Assembly (NCBI RefSeq): GCF_029867415.1 | Contig: NW_026705330.1 | Location: 723,001-787,000, forward strand | Direction of reading: 5' to 3' | Length of the DNA: 64,000 nucleotides | Origin: Vicia villosa | Taxonomy: Eukaryota; Streptophyta; Magnoliopsida; Fabales; Fabaceae | Shown here: positions 11,889 to 23,990 of the stretch, in pieces | Layout: each line of letters begins with the position of its first letter | Numbering within the stretch: position 1 is the stretch's first letter | Position numbers and translations under genes: made by a program | The notes under the pieces: model-generated | The model's database searches: none | What the model was told of the DNA's origin: nothing | Seen by the model: the letters and a program-made list of their open reading frames with translations, nothing else

Positions 11889-14137
11889 AGTTTTTGCCAT
11901 TCGGGTTATGTAATGCCCCGGCCACATTTCAAAGATGCATGCAGTCTATTTTTGCCGATATGCTTGAGAAGCATATGGAAGTATTTATGGATGACTTCTC
12001 GGTTTTTGGTAAGTCTTTTGATAATTGCTTAACTAACCTTGCTCTTGTTTTAGAAAGATGCCAACAGACCAACTTAATCCTCAACTGGGAGAAGTTCCAC
12101 TTCATGGTGCGTGAAGGTATAGTTTTGGGTCACAAAATTTCTCATAAGGGAATAGAAGTTGACCAAGCAAAGATAGAAGTCATAGCAAAATTGCCCCCTC
12201 CCATGAATGAAAAAGGTATTCGAAGTTTCTTAGGGCATGCGGGTTTTTACCGTAGATTCATAAGAGACTTCTCTAAAATAGCCAAACCTTTAACTACACT
12301 TTTAGTTAAGGATAAAGCCTTTATTTTTGATAAAGAGTGTGCCGTAGCATTTGACACAATAAAGCAAAAATTAGTGTCGGCACCAATTGTTGTAGCCCTG
12401 AATTGGTCTTTACCCTTTGAGATCATGTGTGATGCAAGCGATATTGCAGTAAGGGCGGTTCTAGGACAGCGTAGAGAAAAATTATTACATGTTATTTACT
12501 ACGCTAGTCATGTGTTGAACCCTGCACAAATGAACTATGCAACTACCGATAAGGAGTTGTTAGCGGTTGTTTATGCCTTTGATAAATTCAGGAAATATCT
12601 GTTGGGTTCTAGAGTCATTGTTTATACTAACCATGCTGCCTTGAAGTATCTTTTTGCTAAACAGGACTCTAAACCAAGACTGCTAAGATGGATCTTACTC
12701 CTTCAGGAGTTTGATGTGGAAATTCGTGACAAGAAAGGGTCTGAAAACACTGTGGCCGATCACTTGTCTCGAATGTCACCTATTGAAGAAACAGAAGATA
12801 CGCGCCCAATAAAGGACGAGTTTGCAGATGAACATATCCTTGTTGTTATTGGTGTGCCTTGGTTCGCTGACTATGCGAACTATCTGGTAGGTGGTATTAT
12901 CCCTGATGATTTTGACTATAACCGAAAGAAAAAGTTTTTACATGATTGCAGGTTCTACTTGTGGGATGATCCATTCTTATACAAGAAGGGACTCGATGGC
13001 TTGATTATAAGATATGTACCCGAGGAGGAACAAAAGGATGTGCTAAAAGCATGCCATGACTCTGAATATGGAGGACATTTTAGTGGTGATAGAACGGCTG
13101 CAAAGGTGTTACAATCTGGTTTATATTGGCCCACGTTATTCAAAGACGCTCAAAGCATTGTGAAAGAATGTGACAGGTGTCAAAGAACGGGGAATATCTC
13201 AAAAAGAAATCAGATGCCTCAGAAGGGTATACTTGAAGTGGAATTGTTTGATGTGTGGGGTATTGATTTCATGGGACCTTTTCCACCATCCTTTGGGAAG
13301 AACTACATCCTTGTAGCTGTGGACTACGTCTCTAAGTGGGTTGAAGCAGTTGCTCTTCCCACAAATGATGCTAAGGTGGTAGTGAACTTCCTCAGGAACA
13401 ACATTTTCTCCAGATTCGGTGTACCCAGAACGCTCATAAGCGATGAAGGTACTCATTTCTTGAATAAGTTGATGGAGAATCTGCTGAAGAAGTATAACGT
13501 AAAGAACAAGATTGCAACAGCATACCACCCTCAGACTAGTGGTCAGGTAGAGGTATCGAATAGGCAAATCAAGCAGATTCTCGAAAAAACTGTTAACGCT
13601 TCGAGAAAAGATTGGGCTAAGAAGCTTGACGATGCATTATGGGCGTACAGGACTGCGTTCAAAACTCCCATAGGCATGTCACCCTATCAGTTGGTTTATG
13701 GTAAAGCTTGTCATTTGCCACTCGAGCTTGAGCACAAGGCATTTTGGGCCTCTAAATTCCTCAACTACGATACTGTAAAAGCCGGTGAGTCTCGTATTCT
13801 TCAACTACATGAGTTAGAGGAATTTCGAGATCAAGCTTATGAAAATGCAAAGATGTACAAAGAACAAACAAGGAAGTGGCATGATCAAAGAATCATCAAG
13901 AAGGACTTTTGGGAAGGACAACTAGTGTTGTTGTTTAATTCGAGGCTGAAGTTGTTTCCTGGAAAATTGAAGTCAAGATGGTCAGGGCCGTTTGTAGTGC
14001 ACAAGATATTCCCACATGGTGCGATTGAAATTAAAAACCAAACCAATGGGGACATATTCAAAGTCAATGGACAGAGGTTGAAGCCTTATTATGCTGGGCG
14101 GGAGGCTGGATTAATTGATCATGTGCGTCTCACCTAA
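11889..14137 (+). pseudogene. Athila-like pol fragment: RT C-terminal half, RNase H, integrase
   Basis: The open frame runs unbroken from within the LTR (first codon GTG at 11816, so no real start) to the stop at 14135-14137. In order: RT with [13 protein letters not shown] and the catalytic box FMDDFSVFG (about residues 30-65 of the frame); RNase H with [18 protein letters not shown] and ADHLSRM; an integrase H-H-C-C zinc domain (HDSEYGGHF then CDRCQRTG); integrase core with [18 protein letters not shown] and [14 protein letters not shown] giving D, D, E; and a C-terminal DNA-binding tail. RT lacks fingers and first catalytic aspartate, so the enzyme cannot copy RNA, but RNase H and integrase look intact. 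Gag and protease are absent. Confidence 0.9.
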
Positions 14138-14844
14138 TGAGGTGGACGTCCGTCGAGCCATGCGACGTTAAACGAAGCGCTGAGTGGGAGGCAACCCACT
14201 ATTTTTGTTCGTAACAGTTTTTTTGTTTGTCTTATTGTTTTTGCTTTGTAGGTTGTCTTTGAAACAAAGCTACCAAGGAGTGAAAAGAGCAGAAAATCCA
14301 AGACGGAATTTTTTTTCTGAGAACAGTGCCTGACACGGTCTGACCGTGTCACTTGACACGGCCGTGTCAAGCTGTTCATAAAATTTGAAGATCAAAGAAA
14401 ATTTTCCAGATTTGAACACGGTCTGACCGAGTCACCTGACACGGCCGTGTCACGTTGTTCAAATTTTTGTGGAGCGAGAAATTTTTTTCCAGGCTCGAAC
14501 ACGGTCTGACCGTGTTGGCTGACACGACCGTGTCACCGGGCCAAATTTTGAATTTTTTTTACTTCTTGCGTGTGGGTCCCGCGTGACACCCCACTTAAAC
14601 CCTATTTTCCTTTTCTTTTCCCTCACTTTTCTCCATCTTTCTCTTTCTTCTTCTCTCTTCTCCCACACAAACCTACCACCTCCATTAAAACTCCACCATA
14701 AACCTTCATCTACCACTCTCAAAATTCGTTCTTTCCCCACACCCACTTCACAAAAAGTGTTTCATTCTTCGTTCTCCATCTACCTACGGTGACCGTTTTC
14801 ACTAACTCGAATTTTTAGTTTTGTGAAATTTTCAGGTGCCCAAA
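14138..14844 (+). other. Spacer between pol and the Athila ORF, with CACGG palindromes
   Basis: Three palindrome pairs (ACACGGTCTGACCGTGT then GACACGGCCGTGTC) lie at about 14331-14536. A pyrimidine-rich stretch follows (14600-14720), then TTTTCAG at 14829-14835 just before the next ORF, a plausible splice acceptor for a subgenomic mRNA. There is no coding sequence. Confidence 0.6.
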
Positions 14845-15927
14845 ATGCCCCCAAAGAATGATTCCAGAAGAAGACCAACCCAGGATGGATCTTCAAGACC
14901 ACAAACCCGACCACGGAGGAATGTTGAACGGCCGGCTGAGCCTGACAACGGGAATGCTCATGGGATCACATTCATCCACCCCGCTCATGACGTCCGGTAT
15001 GCAAAACACAAGGACCGACGGTTAATTCCGAACAGGTATATGTGTCCCTCTACTTTAGCTGAATTGGGATTGTCTGAAGATGTGCATAGGCTGTTGAATA
15101 AAATAGGGTTGTTAGACTTTATGGTGCGTGCGACACCAACTTATGAACGGATAACCTTAGAGTTCTTGAGTTCGGTTGAGTACGAGGTCCATACTGAGTG
15201 GGAAGGGCATCTTCCTATGTGCACTGGTGCAATCACATTTCAGTTGTTTCAGACACAACACCGGTTGACTTTAGAGGAATTAGGTGCTATCCTTAGCCTA
15301 CCCGTTGATGGACCGGGTAAATTGCCTGGAAATTTTGTACCAGGAGAGTTTTGGGGAAAGATCCCCGAAACAGAATATATAGCTAAAGACGCGGAAGCCT
15401 CCCGGATTCACAATCCATGTTTTCGTTATGTGCAAAAATGTTTGGCTTATTCTATGTTTGGCAGGGGTGACAGTCAGTGAGTTATTTCGCAACCTGAACT
15501 TTTTCTTATGTCCTCTATGATCTCTGACACTCCGGTTAATGTGGCTGCTTTTGTGGCTGCACATTTAAGCAAGGTGGGAAAAGCTGTTTCTGGTGACATT
15601 TGTGTTGGAGGTATTATTACTCAAATAGCTAAATTTCTTGGCTATGACCCGGTGGTGTATCATCATGAGCCCGTAGCAGGTATGACCAAACTTGATATAC
15701 TTGCTTTGATTAACCAGCTTGTGATACAGATGAAAGGTACTACTTACGAGTACAAAGTTGAGAAGACGGTGGTCTTGACCCTTCCAGACCCTTCACGAAG
15801 GTCCACCCTTAGCGAGGAGAATTGGCTCTATCGTGAACTTTTTAGGAGCAGCTTTCAGTTTCAGCCGAATGTTGAGAGGGAGCATATACAGGTAGAGACG
15901 GGTCAATCATCGCAAGGTGGTAGTTAA
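14845..15927 (+). pseudogene. Athila-type ORF downstream of pol (env position), one in-frame stop
   Basis: The ATG at 14845 starts a basic, Pro/Arg-rich N-terminus. A globular part follows with ITFIHPAHDVRY, LLNKIGLLDFMV, TYERITLEFLSS and LTLEELGAILSLP, the conserved pattern of the Athila retrotransposon ORF1 family. A single TGA at 15478-15480 interrupts it; the same frame then continues to the TAA at 15925-15927 and ends in a Ser/Gly-rich tail. The ORF sits where plant errantivirus-like elements carry an env-like gene, but I see no signal peptide or membrane segment, so an envelope role is not supported. Without the stop the product would be about 360 residues. Confidence 0.8.
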
Positions 15928-17446
15928 TCTTCCTCTTTCACGAGTGAAGAATGGCAATTGATACATGGCGAATTTGCTGACCTCCGAGGTGAACAAGCAC
16001 GCCAAGGTCTGGAATTACACCGTCAAGGAACTGAACAAACTCGTCAAGGTGTCATGATGACTGAAATGCACAGCATGATGCAACAATTGATGTTGCATTT
16101 CCCCCACCCTCCTCCGTAGTAAGATGCTCTGTAAGTCCTCTCTCGCGAGTACGAAAACATTGGGGACAATGTTTAGTGCAAGTGGGGGAGGGATTTTATC
16201 AGTATTGTTTTCTTGTTTTAGTATTTCATTTTAATTTGTTATCGTTTGAAGTTGTTTTTTTTAGTTGTATCAAAAGTGTAACAGGATGAAGATTGATGTC
16301 GAAGGCATGAGTTAATGAGTGGTGAATGGATGGACGACACAACCAAAAGCTAATTGCTCAAGGCACTTTGGAAGTGGATGTAGCCGAAAATGTCGGACGC
16401 AACGTGGTGAACGGAATTGAGCAGTTAAGTGACAAAATCAAGCCGGAAAGAGAAGTCACACGACATGAAGGGTGTGTGGAAGCTGCAAACTTATCCTACC
16501 TGGTGAGGAATATAAAAGGCCAAACACTTACAAAGATCACCATAAGAGTGAAATCAGGTATGTCTTTATCTCCCTAATTTTGGGTCTGTCCTACCAACAC
16601 AATACAATTGTGAAATCACACAAGAGGCATTTGTTTGTTTTTCCTCATATCCTTGTTTTCCGCCATTGTTGTTTTGTTTTTGTCATATCCCTCGTTTCCC
16701 CCGTTGAGCCATTCCCCCTTGTTTGTTTTGTTTCCTCTCCATCCTTCATGTTTACCATTTTCGTTTAGCACTTATCGTTGTTTATCTCAAAACCATGTGA
16801 AAATTGTAAGTTTGGGGTGGTATATATATGAAAATAAAGGGGAAAGTGTGTAGAAAAATAAACAAAAGAGAAAAGAGAAATGGATGAAACACATAAAGAA
16901 AAAAAATAGAAAAAAAAAGAAAAAAAAAAGAGTTTGACACACTTGCCCAAAAAGAATTGAAAGACTTGGTGATTCTAACACTCGAAATTTTGGTGAATAC
17001 AGAGAGTCTGAGAAGAAACCCCCACACACACATGAACACAAAAACGAGAGAAGTAACATAAGTGCAGAAAAACCATTGTGTACCCTCTCCTTGTTTATCC
17101 GACCTCCGCCTCAGCCCCATTACAACCCAAAAAGCCCTCAAATTGTGTGAATTCTCTTTGTGTAGTGAAAGTAGGATGTTCGCAAAGTAAAGGGTTGATA
17201 TCGCATATTATGATCTGAGCGAAAAACACTCTAACCACGAGAGATTTTGTGAGAAGTGTGAAAAGTTTGCAGGTGAAATGCACCTTGATGTGAAGTGTGA
17301 TGGACACCAAGGCGCGATAAGCCCCAAAAGCTGACTCAAGGAAGAGATTCAAGTTGCGAATGATATCGGCTATGTTGTGGTACAAAAATAAATTCAAGGT
17401 GACCATTGTTTGATCGCGTGCATCGCTTGGGGACAAGCAATGAGAT
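15928..17446 (+). other. 3' noncoding region of the Athila-like element
   Basis: It contains ACATTGGGGACAATGT followed by CAAGTGGGGGAGGG (about 16158-16194), a purine-rich motif typical of Athila 3' regions and perhaps a second polypurine tract. A pyrimidine-rich stretch (16630-16760) and an A/G-rich run (16825-16935) follow. The minus-strand open frames across these runs are low complexity. No gene is seen. Confidence 0.6.
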
Positions 17447-17459
17447 AAGTTTGGGGTTG
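17447..17459 (+). other. Polypurine tract of the Athila-like element
   Basis: AAGTTTGGGGTTG directly abuts the 3' LTR start TGATCGG, the expected place for plus-strand priming. Confidence 0.75.
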
Positions 17460-18799
17460 TGATCGGTCACCATTTTACACTTAATTTCATCATGAATTCG
17501 ACACGCAATCATCATGTTTGGTAACACTTTTTGTTTGTTTTCAAATGTTTTCTTTAATTTATCTAGTTGTAGTTTATTTGTTTGCAATTTGCTTTTGTGC
17601 CATTTTCATTGTCAATTAGGTGCTTTTGATCTCGTTTGGTAATGGTTCCAGGTTAGCTTTGGATGGATGAAAGATCGCATGTCCAAGAAGTACGCAAAAG
17701 GGAAGCAAGGAACAAAAAGGAGTAAAGAGGCAGAGGCTGACACGGTCTGCCCGTGTCACCTGACACGGCCGTGTCACCTGACACGGCCGTGTCAGGCCTC
17801 CTGAAGCATTGTTTCCCCAAGACCAGAAGCTGACACGGTCTTCCCGTGTCAACTGTGCGGACAGAATTTCTGAATTTTATGTTTTTACGAATTTTAAGTC
17901 CCCGGGGAAAACTGGGTATTCTGGCTGGGATCTGAAAACCTAGAGAGGTTAAAAGTGATTTGAGAGACAAGGAGAAGACACTTTTGGAGATCGTACGATA
18001 GAATTCCAAAGAAGAGAAAGATAGCTTCATCAAGGTTTTGGAAGACGAAGAGATTCAACAGTGGACACCATTGAAGATCAGAGTTCTCCTAATCTTTGTA
18101 ATGTCTAAACTTGTCAATTTTGGTTTCTTGAATATTATGAGAGGCTAAACCCCCAATGCTAGGGGGTGTCCCTGATTTGAATTGTAATGACTATGATCTT
18201 CGTATTTCTTTAATCAAGTATTCGTATTATGCAATTTAATTGTCTAATGTTTTTATGCCTTCTTTGTTGGACAAACAAGGATTGATCTCCTGTTAACAAT
18301 TTGTAGGACTATGATTGTTAAGGTTTTTAGGCAATTGAATCTGAAAATATCACCTAGGGCTAGGGATACCGTAAGGTTATTTGAACATTCTTGATTATTT
18401 ACATCTTTGGTTTACAAACTTATTTTCTAAGGACTTAGGCAATAGGATTGCAAACCAAAAGATTTTCACTAAGGACTTAGGAAAACACCCTTAAGAACAA
18501 ATAGTTGCATCATATGAACTTGTTAAAGAGATCTTCTTACAGAGTCATTATAAGGCAAATCATACACTTACCTTGGCATTGCTCTAAATTTATATATAAA
18601 AGTTCAACTTTAATTTCAGCTTATTTTTATTATTTTAACTTATTTCGTTAATAATTAAAACAACACTCCTATGCTCTTTTGTTTAATTGACTTAGCATAA
18701 TAACTTCTATTTCCTACGTAATCCTCGTGATCGATACTTGGGGTAAAACCCATTATAACTACACCGGTAAAAATAGTACACTTGCTATTTTTCCGATCA
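17460..18799 (+). repeat. 3' LTR of the Athila-like element
   Basis: Matches 10550-11888 along its length. The palindrome cluster at 17739-17850 differs: it has an extra CACGGCCGTG unit and lacks another. It ends CCGATCA before the GGTAT duplication. Confidence 0.92.
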
Positions 18800-18808
18800 G
18801 GTATAACA

Positions 18809-19602
18809 GAAGGGGACTTGGAAAATCAGACTTCCTAATGCGATTATAAGTTTCCTTTGGCGTCTCATGAAAGGTGTTCTCCTAACTAGGACTAACCTGA
18901 ACAAAAGAGGTATGTCTGTTGATCCTGTGTTCCCTCTCTATTTCTCTCAACCCGAGTCTGAGGAACACTTGTTCCTTAGATTCCATATGGTTAAGTTGTT
19001 ATGGTTTGCTTCTCCCTTGGGTTTATGCATTCCAAATGGCATTGATCTTCGATGTTGGCCGGCTTGTGAATTGGCCAAAATGCAAGGATGACAAGGGCGC
19101 TATGCTAGTTTGCACTTCCCTGTGGAAAATTTGGCAAAGCAAGAATTTGATGTTGTTCAATAACAAGACCTTCATTCATGTGGAAGTGGTGCGCGATACT
19201 GTAGCTGCGATAGAGGAATTTTCAAGAGCGGATGATTTACCATTAGGATGCCTGAGTGCTGTGGGTAATCATCGAATGGTAAATCCTACTCGAACTGGGT
19301 TTTTATTTTTAGTGGATGCATGATGTTTTGACGATGGTTTCACAACTTGGGGCTGTATGGTTAAGATTGCTGATGGTCACACTTGTTTCAGTGTCTACAA
19401 GAGCCAACTTATGTCCATTTCTCACTGGTTGCTGAAGCTTTAGGGGTGCGTTGGGGGCTGGAGCTGGTTCAAGCTTTCAAGTGGGAGAACATCGTCATCG
19501 TCGCTGATTCTCTCTTTGTGGCGAACTACATCCATGGTCATTTGGTTTTGGCTGATATTGCCTTTGATGTTAAGGATGTATTAATCTCATTTCTTCTTTA
19601 AT
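18809..19602 (+). pseudogene. LINE (L1-type) 3' ORF remnant: zinc-binding RT domain plus RNase H
   Basis: Fragments in shifting frames read TWKIRLPNAIISFLWRLMKG, LLTRTNLNKRGM, SEEHLFLRFHMVKLLWF, SLWKIWQSKNLMLFNN and finally AEALGVRWGLELVQAF with VIVADSLFVANYIHG. This is the order of the zf-RVT domain followed by the RVT_3 RNase H domain in plant LINE ORF2. The cysteines expected in the zinc site are replaced by F and Y, and at least two frameshifts occur (near 19080 and 19410). It begins right at the outer end of the Ogre A LTR, so it was probably the insertion target. It ends before an AT-rich 3' tail near 19700. Confidence 0.75.
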
Positions 19603-21277
19603 TAATGTTTATGTTGATTTTTTTAGTCGCAATTGTAATAAGGCCTTTGGGTCTAGAACCTGGTTTGATTGTATGCATACATTGCTTCCTTCTATTTGAA
19701 TGAATTTCTATTTCCATAAAATAAAGATTCTTTAGAAATCAACTTGTTCAATGGTTTTTTAATGATAAAACACGTGTTTTTCTATGTGTTTTTACATTTA
19801 CAATCAGACAATGTTCCATTTTATATGTATCTTAGTGAATTTGAATTTATTTGAGCATATGCAAGATCGTATTGAAGGGAAATCATTAATAATAATGACT
19901 AAACACAATAATTTAGTATTTAATTTCCCTTTGTTTTGTCGTTTAACAACCAATGGTTCAAGTGTGACCTCCAATCTAGTTTCATTTGTTTAGCTGCATG
20001 TTGATTTGGTTGACATCCTTTATACTATTTTGCTATTGATGAACACCTTGTTGACCTCTTCATCTGGCCTAGTATAAGTGTTTGCATAAGGGTTACCTTG
20101 TTGGCAACCGATTTGTTATTGATGACAATCCGACAAGTGTACCAAATCATTGAAAGTAATATCATGGTGAAAGAAACTAAGTATTGAAGATTGAAATTAA
20201 TAAAGTTTAACAATGAAGAAGTTGAACAAATAGGTTTTTGAATTGGTTGAAAGATATAACACTAAATACTATGATTTATAAAACTATTGATTACCCAAAT
20301 GTCATGGAGAACTCATTACTCAAAAAATATATTTAGCTATTCATGATGCAATTACACATTATAACAAGGTTTGAGAAAACTTACAAAAACCATACAAGAT
20401 AATTGAGTTCCAATTGTGAAAAAAGGCAGAAACTAGAAAATGTTGTTCAATTCAAATTCAGAACTCCTTCCTTATAAAAGAGGTGTTTGGCTATTCATGA
20501 TTCATTTACACATAATAACAACATTTGAAAAATATTACAAGAATCATACAAGAAGATAAGTGAATTCTAATATTGATAGACTCTCCATTGGCTTCAAAAA
20601 GACTATGCAAATATTGCTCTTCAATTCAAATTCAAATTCAAATCACCTAGTTTTTGCCATAAGTTTAACATATTTGCTAACGATTCTTCATTAGGTTAAC
20701 ATGTCATAGCTGAGTGATTCGCAAATTGTATCACAATCAAATCCAATCATGATAATTCTAGTTAGTCACTTATTTATTTAGGTTCAATTTTCATGGTAAA
20801 TTTGTATTCAATCATGTAGATTTAGTAAATCAAGTTGTATTCAATCTTGTGGGTCGGATGTGTAAAATTAAGTCTTTGTTTTGTTCTTGGTGCATGAATC
20901 TTGTAGCTTTTCCATTGAAATCCTTTCCAATTGAATTTATGCTTGATGAAAACGAAGTTGATTATGTTGTATATAACCACCAATTTGTAGATCTTTTGGT
21001 TAGTTTCTTAGAATCCTCTAAGAACCTTATCTATAATTTACTCGAGGGTGTATACGCATATGAGCGATATGGAGTTATATTTTCTCCATTGGAGATGATG
21101 GAAAAGCAACACTTTTGCATTAATATAATATTTTGCAAAGTTATTATAATTTTTTATGTTTTAACTTTGATCTCCCAAGAAAACAAAATCAATTTTTCAT
21201 ATGTTCAACACACAATGCTCAAAGGCATTATCTCCTCTAAAGATACTACTTGTAAGTGTAATGAACCTATGGACTTT
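19603..21277. other. AT-rich region without a recognised gene
   Basis: A direct duplication of about 150 bp is visible: CTATTCATGATGCAATTACA at about 20337 and CTATTCATGATTCATTTACA at about 20490, continuing for over 60 bp. An open frame at 20849-21301 (GTG start) is rich in Phe, Ile and Leu, resembles no family I know and runs into the CACTA end, so I do not call it a gene. Confidence 0.5.
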
Positions 21278-22505
21278 CACTACAAGAGAATGTCAGATTA
21301 GCTACAATAATTTAGCTACAATAATTTAGCTACCAACTATATCCGCGGTTAATCTCCGGTTAAGATGGTGAATTTCAACTACGAATAATATTTTTTCAGG
21401 TTATTATATCATATTATTTATTTCTTTGTAGTAAATATATAACATTAAAAAAGACTCGTGTCTTCAGTTGAGATACACTTGTTTTCTCTCTCTTAATTTT
21501 GAGAAACATGTGTACTTTCTCTCTCCAAGTATTCTGAAACGAAAGCTCGCTCTTTGAATCGCTCTCGCCGAAAACTCGGAACGAATTCGGAAACCCTATC
21601 TCTCTCGATCTCATCATTGATCTACACAATCACTCTTCTCGCTAAGCTCCACAGTCTCCATCAAAATGTCCCTGATCTACACCGCTTTTAATCTTCATTA
21701 TATTTGGCTTTGAACTTTCATAGATCTTTGATTTTCATCTCTTGCGATTTTCTATTATCAGGTATCATAAAATCACAAGTAACTTTTGATTTTTTCTTCG
21801 TATTGGATTTTATTGCTAGTCTTAACTTCCAATTTCCTCTCTGATGTTCTGTATTACTTTCCTATCTTTTGATTGAATTTGAATGTTAGGTTAAAGTTTA
21901 GCAGTGTCCTTTCAATGTCAATGCATTACTTCCTTATCGATTCTGTCTATGCCTTGATCAATGTTTCTATGCATTGCTTCAGAAAATTATTCTAGAAAAA
22001 GAAATAATTAAATATTGTAAGTTGCAATGATTATAATAGTTACTATGTTGATTCAATCTAATATCATGTATTTTCAGTGTGATTGCAGCATGAAGATGGG
22101 TAAGACATCATCTTTTTGAAATGTAAGATTAGATGATGGCAGAGCTTTTGCTGAGCTTGGTTTTGAACATAGTGAAATGTAAGACACCATCTAATTTTTA
22201 TTCACTATGTTCAACAATACATCTTAGTCTTACCAGTGCCTTCCCATGATGAGCATTTTTTGAAAGCAATCAAACTAGTCAACATTTTGCCAGAGATGCT
22301 TATGGCTGATAGTTTTCGAGTGCAGTATTGTATATCTACCTTTAATTTGTATTTTATAAATGTTACTCTTTTGAGCTATCATTTTTATTGCTCTTTTATA
22401 TTTTTTTTAGTGATCTGTCATGTTATTCTCTCTTGTGATAGTTTCTTTCATATAAAAAATGACTTTGACAGTACTGATACATTTCCCATCTCCTTCCAAA
22501 TATAG

Positions 22506-22558
22506 TGACTGGGGACTTTACTTGTCCATTTTGCTTAATGCAGTGTGCAAGCTCTAAG
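22506..22558 (+). pseudogene. Captured exon of an EMF2/VRN2-type Polycomb gene (C2H2 zinc finger start)
   Basis: The 53-bp exon lies between an acceptor (AAATATAG) and a donor (AAG then GTATAT) and encodes GDFTCPFCLMQCASSK. In EMF2/VRN2-class PRC2 subunits the single zinc finger begins DFxCPFCLxxCASFKG, with an exon boundary near the same place. The rest of the finger and the VEFS box are not seen nearby, so this is an isolated fragment. The intact protein would be a chromatin repressor subunit; this piece has no function I can infer. Confidence 0.65.
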
Positions 22559-23990
22559 GTATATGTTGTCGCTTGTACTATAGTAATTACTTGTTTGACT
22601 CGTAATTTTATAATTAGAGAGGTTGTTGGCCTTTTTGCTTTGTTAGAAGTTAAGAGAAAAATTCGAAAACTATTTTTCACGGAAAAGCATTGGATTTCAG
22701 TAGTTTATATACTCATTCTCTTTATTTAGCGGATGAGTCTATGTAGTTTGTGATTGGTTTTACACTGTTGATAATTCATTTTGAATAAACTGGTTTTGTA
22801 ATATTGTTGTTAGCTAAAGGTGAGTTAAATTAAAGTGTTTTATTTATGTTCGGGTATACTTACTATGAGTTGAATAACACTTTTGAGGCTAAAATAATTT
22901 GCTATCTCTTCATGGAAACAAGTCATCATCAATTTACTATGTTCATTTTTTTAATATTTATTGATAGGTAATAAATCTAATAAGCAATATGTGGTGTTGT
23001 ATTTTTAATATTTTTAGTATATTTAGAATTCCAAATGTAGGGTTTACCTGTTTAGTATATTAACCTTTTTTTCTTCTTCATACTCAATTTTTTCAGTATG
23101 TTGATCTTTGTTTGTACGTAACAGGGACACCTCATTGATCTTTGTTCAAAGGGAGGTGCAAACATTACTGAAGTTTGCACTAGCTGTTGCACTTTCTATT
23201 ATCTGAGTAAATCCTACTATTTTGGAAGGCCTTTGTGCTTAAAAATAAATCCATTCTCAGGTATGCCTAAATGAAGAAACATGTTTTATATTCATTCACT
23301 GTAAGCTTTATATTGATATCACTTTGTAAGATTTGTATGGTTATTGATTCATTTTTGTTTTGTGATGCTACTACAATTTGTGTCACTTTTATAGTGTTAA
23401 TTACTTATAGTGTTACTTATTGTTCTATCTCACTATAGTTGTTTATTTTCTATTCTACATATATTTAATTTGTCCCCTAGCAATGAATTGGTTCTTGTGA
23501 AAAAGTAATCTGAATTTGAGCCAAAGAACTATAGTGGATGAATTTATAGTGTTTCTCTGTCATGGAAACAGTTTATAGTGTTTTTCTCTATGTAGAAAAC
23601 TATCATCTTAGTATGTTATAATGTAATTGCTCTATTTTGAAAGATATTTGGCCAAACAGTTGGTGAAGTAAGAATTGTTTCCGGTATGCATGAATGAAAT
23701 GCGGCACCGACTCTAGAAACTGATGCTTTTATTGCACTCCTTGGTAGCTACCTGAATAACTATGAAATGGTTTTAGAATTAATTATTGAGTGTGTCTTAT
23801 TACATGTCAATGCTACTAAAGGAAAATGTTCTCTTATATACTGAAATTCGCTTTTATTTTGTTAGTCTGTAATCCTATTTCACATGCCCTGCATTCTTTC
23901 CTCATGGTTAGAAGAATACATAACTATGGAAGAGCTTATGGAGATGATAACTTGGGCACAGCTTGGAGTTCATAAAAAACCGGTAACCTT

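Larger units (their letters stand above)
10550..18799 (+). mobile_element. Athila-like Ty3-gypsy element, 8.25 kb, 5' internal region deleted
   Basis: Two LTRs of about 1.34 kb (10550-11888 and 17460-18799) bracket a partial pol and an Athila-type downstream ORF. The target duplication GGTAT flanks it at 10545-10549 and 18800-18804. PBS, gag, protease and the N-terminal half of RT are missing: the 5' LTR end is joined directly to RT coding sequence. By eye the LTRs differ by roughly 30 substitutions plus indels, so this is clearly older than the nested elements at 30-51 kb. Host sequence is the LTR of Ogre element A. Confidence 0.92.
1994..18808 (-). mobile_element. Ogre/Tat-type Ty3-gypsy element A: 3' truncated, gag broken, interrupted by an Athila-like insertion
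   Basis: Read on the minus strand it has an LTR ending at 6792, a PBS for tRNA-Arg at 6787-6770, a leader, a gag pseudogene (5628-4246), a noncoding block (4245-2220) and 64-bp tandem repeats (2219-1994). There the element stops: no 3' LTR and no polypurine tract are visible. Protease, RT and integrase are absent, with gag running straight into the 3' block. The LTR is split by the Athila-like element at 10550-18799; rejoining across GGTAT gives an LTR of about 3.76 kb starting TGTTATACCCC on the minus strand. Its outer end touches a LINE fragment, so it probably inserted into that LINE. Confidence 0.8.

Noticed and set aside
14845..15927. True retroviral-type envelope gene
   Set aside because: Position fits, but no signal peptide, membrane anchor or glycoprotein pattern is visible, so only the Athila ORF family assignment is supported.
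16765..17141. Phe/Leu-rich minus-strand open frames
   Set aside because: They translate an A/G-rich run in the Athila 3' region; low complexity, not membrane proteins.
20849..21301. 150-codon open frame
   Set aside because: GTG start, hydrophobic low-complexity composition, and it reads into the CACTA terminus; no recognised domain.
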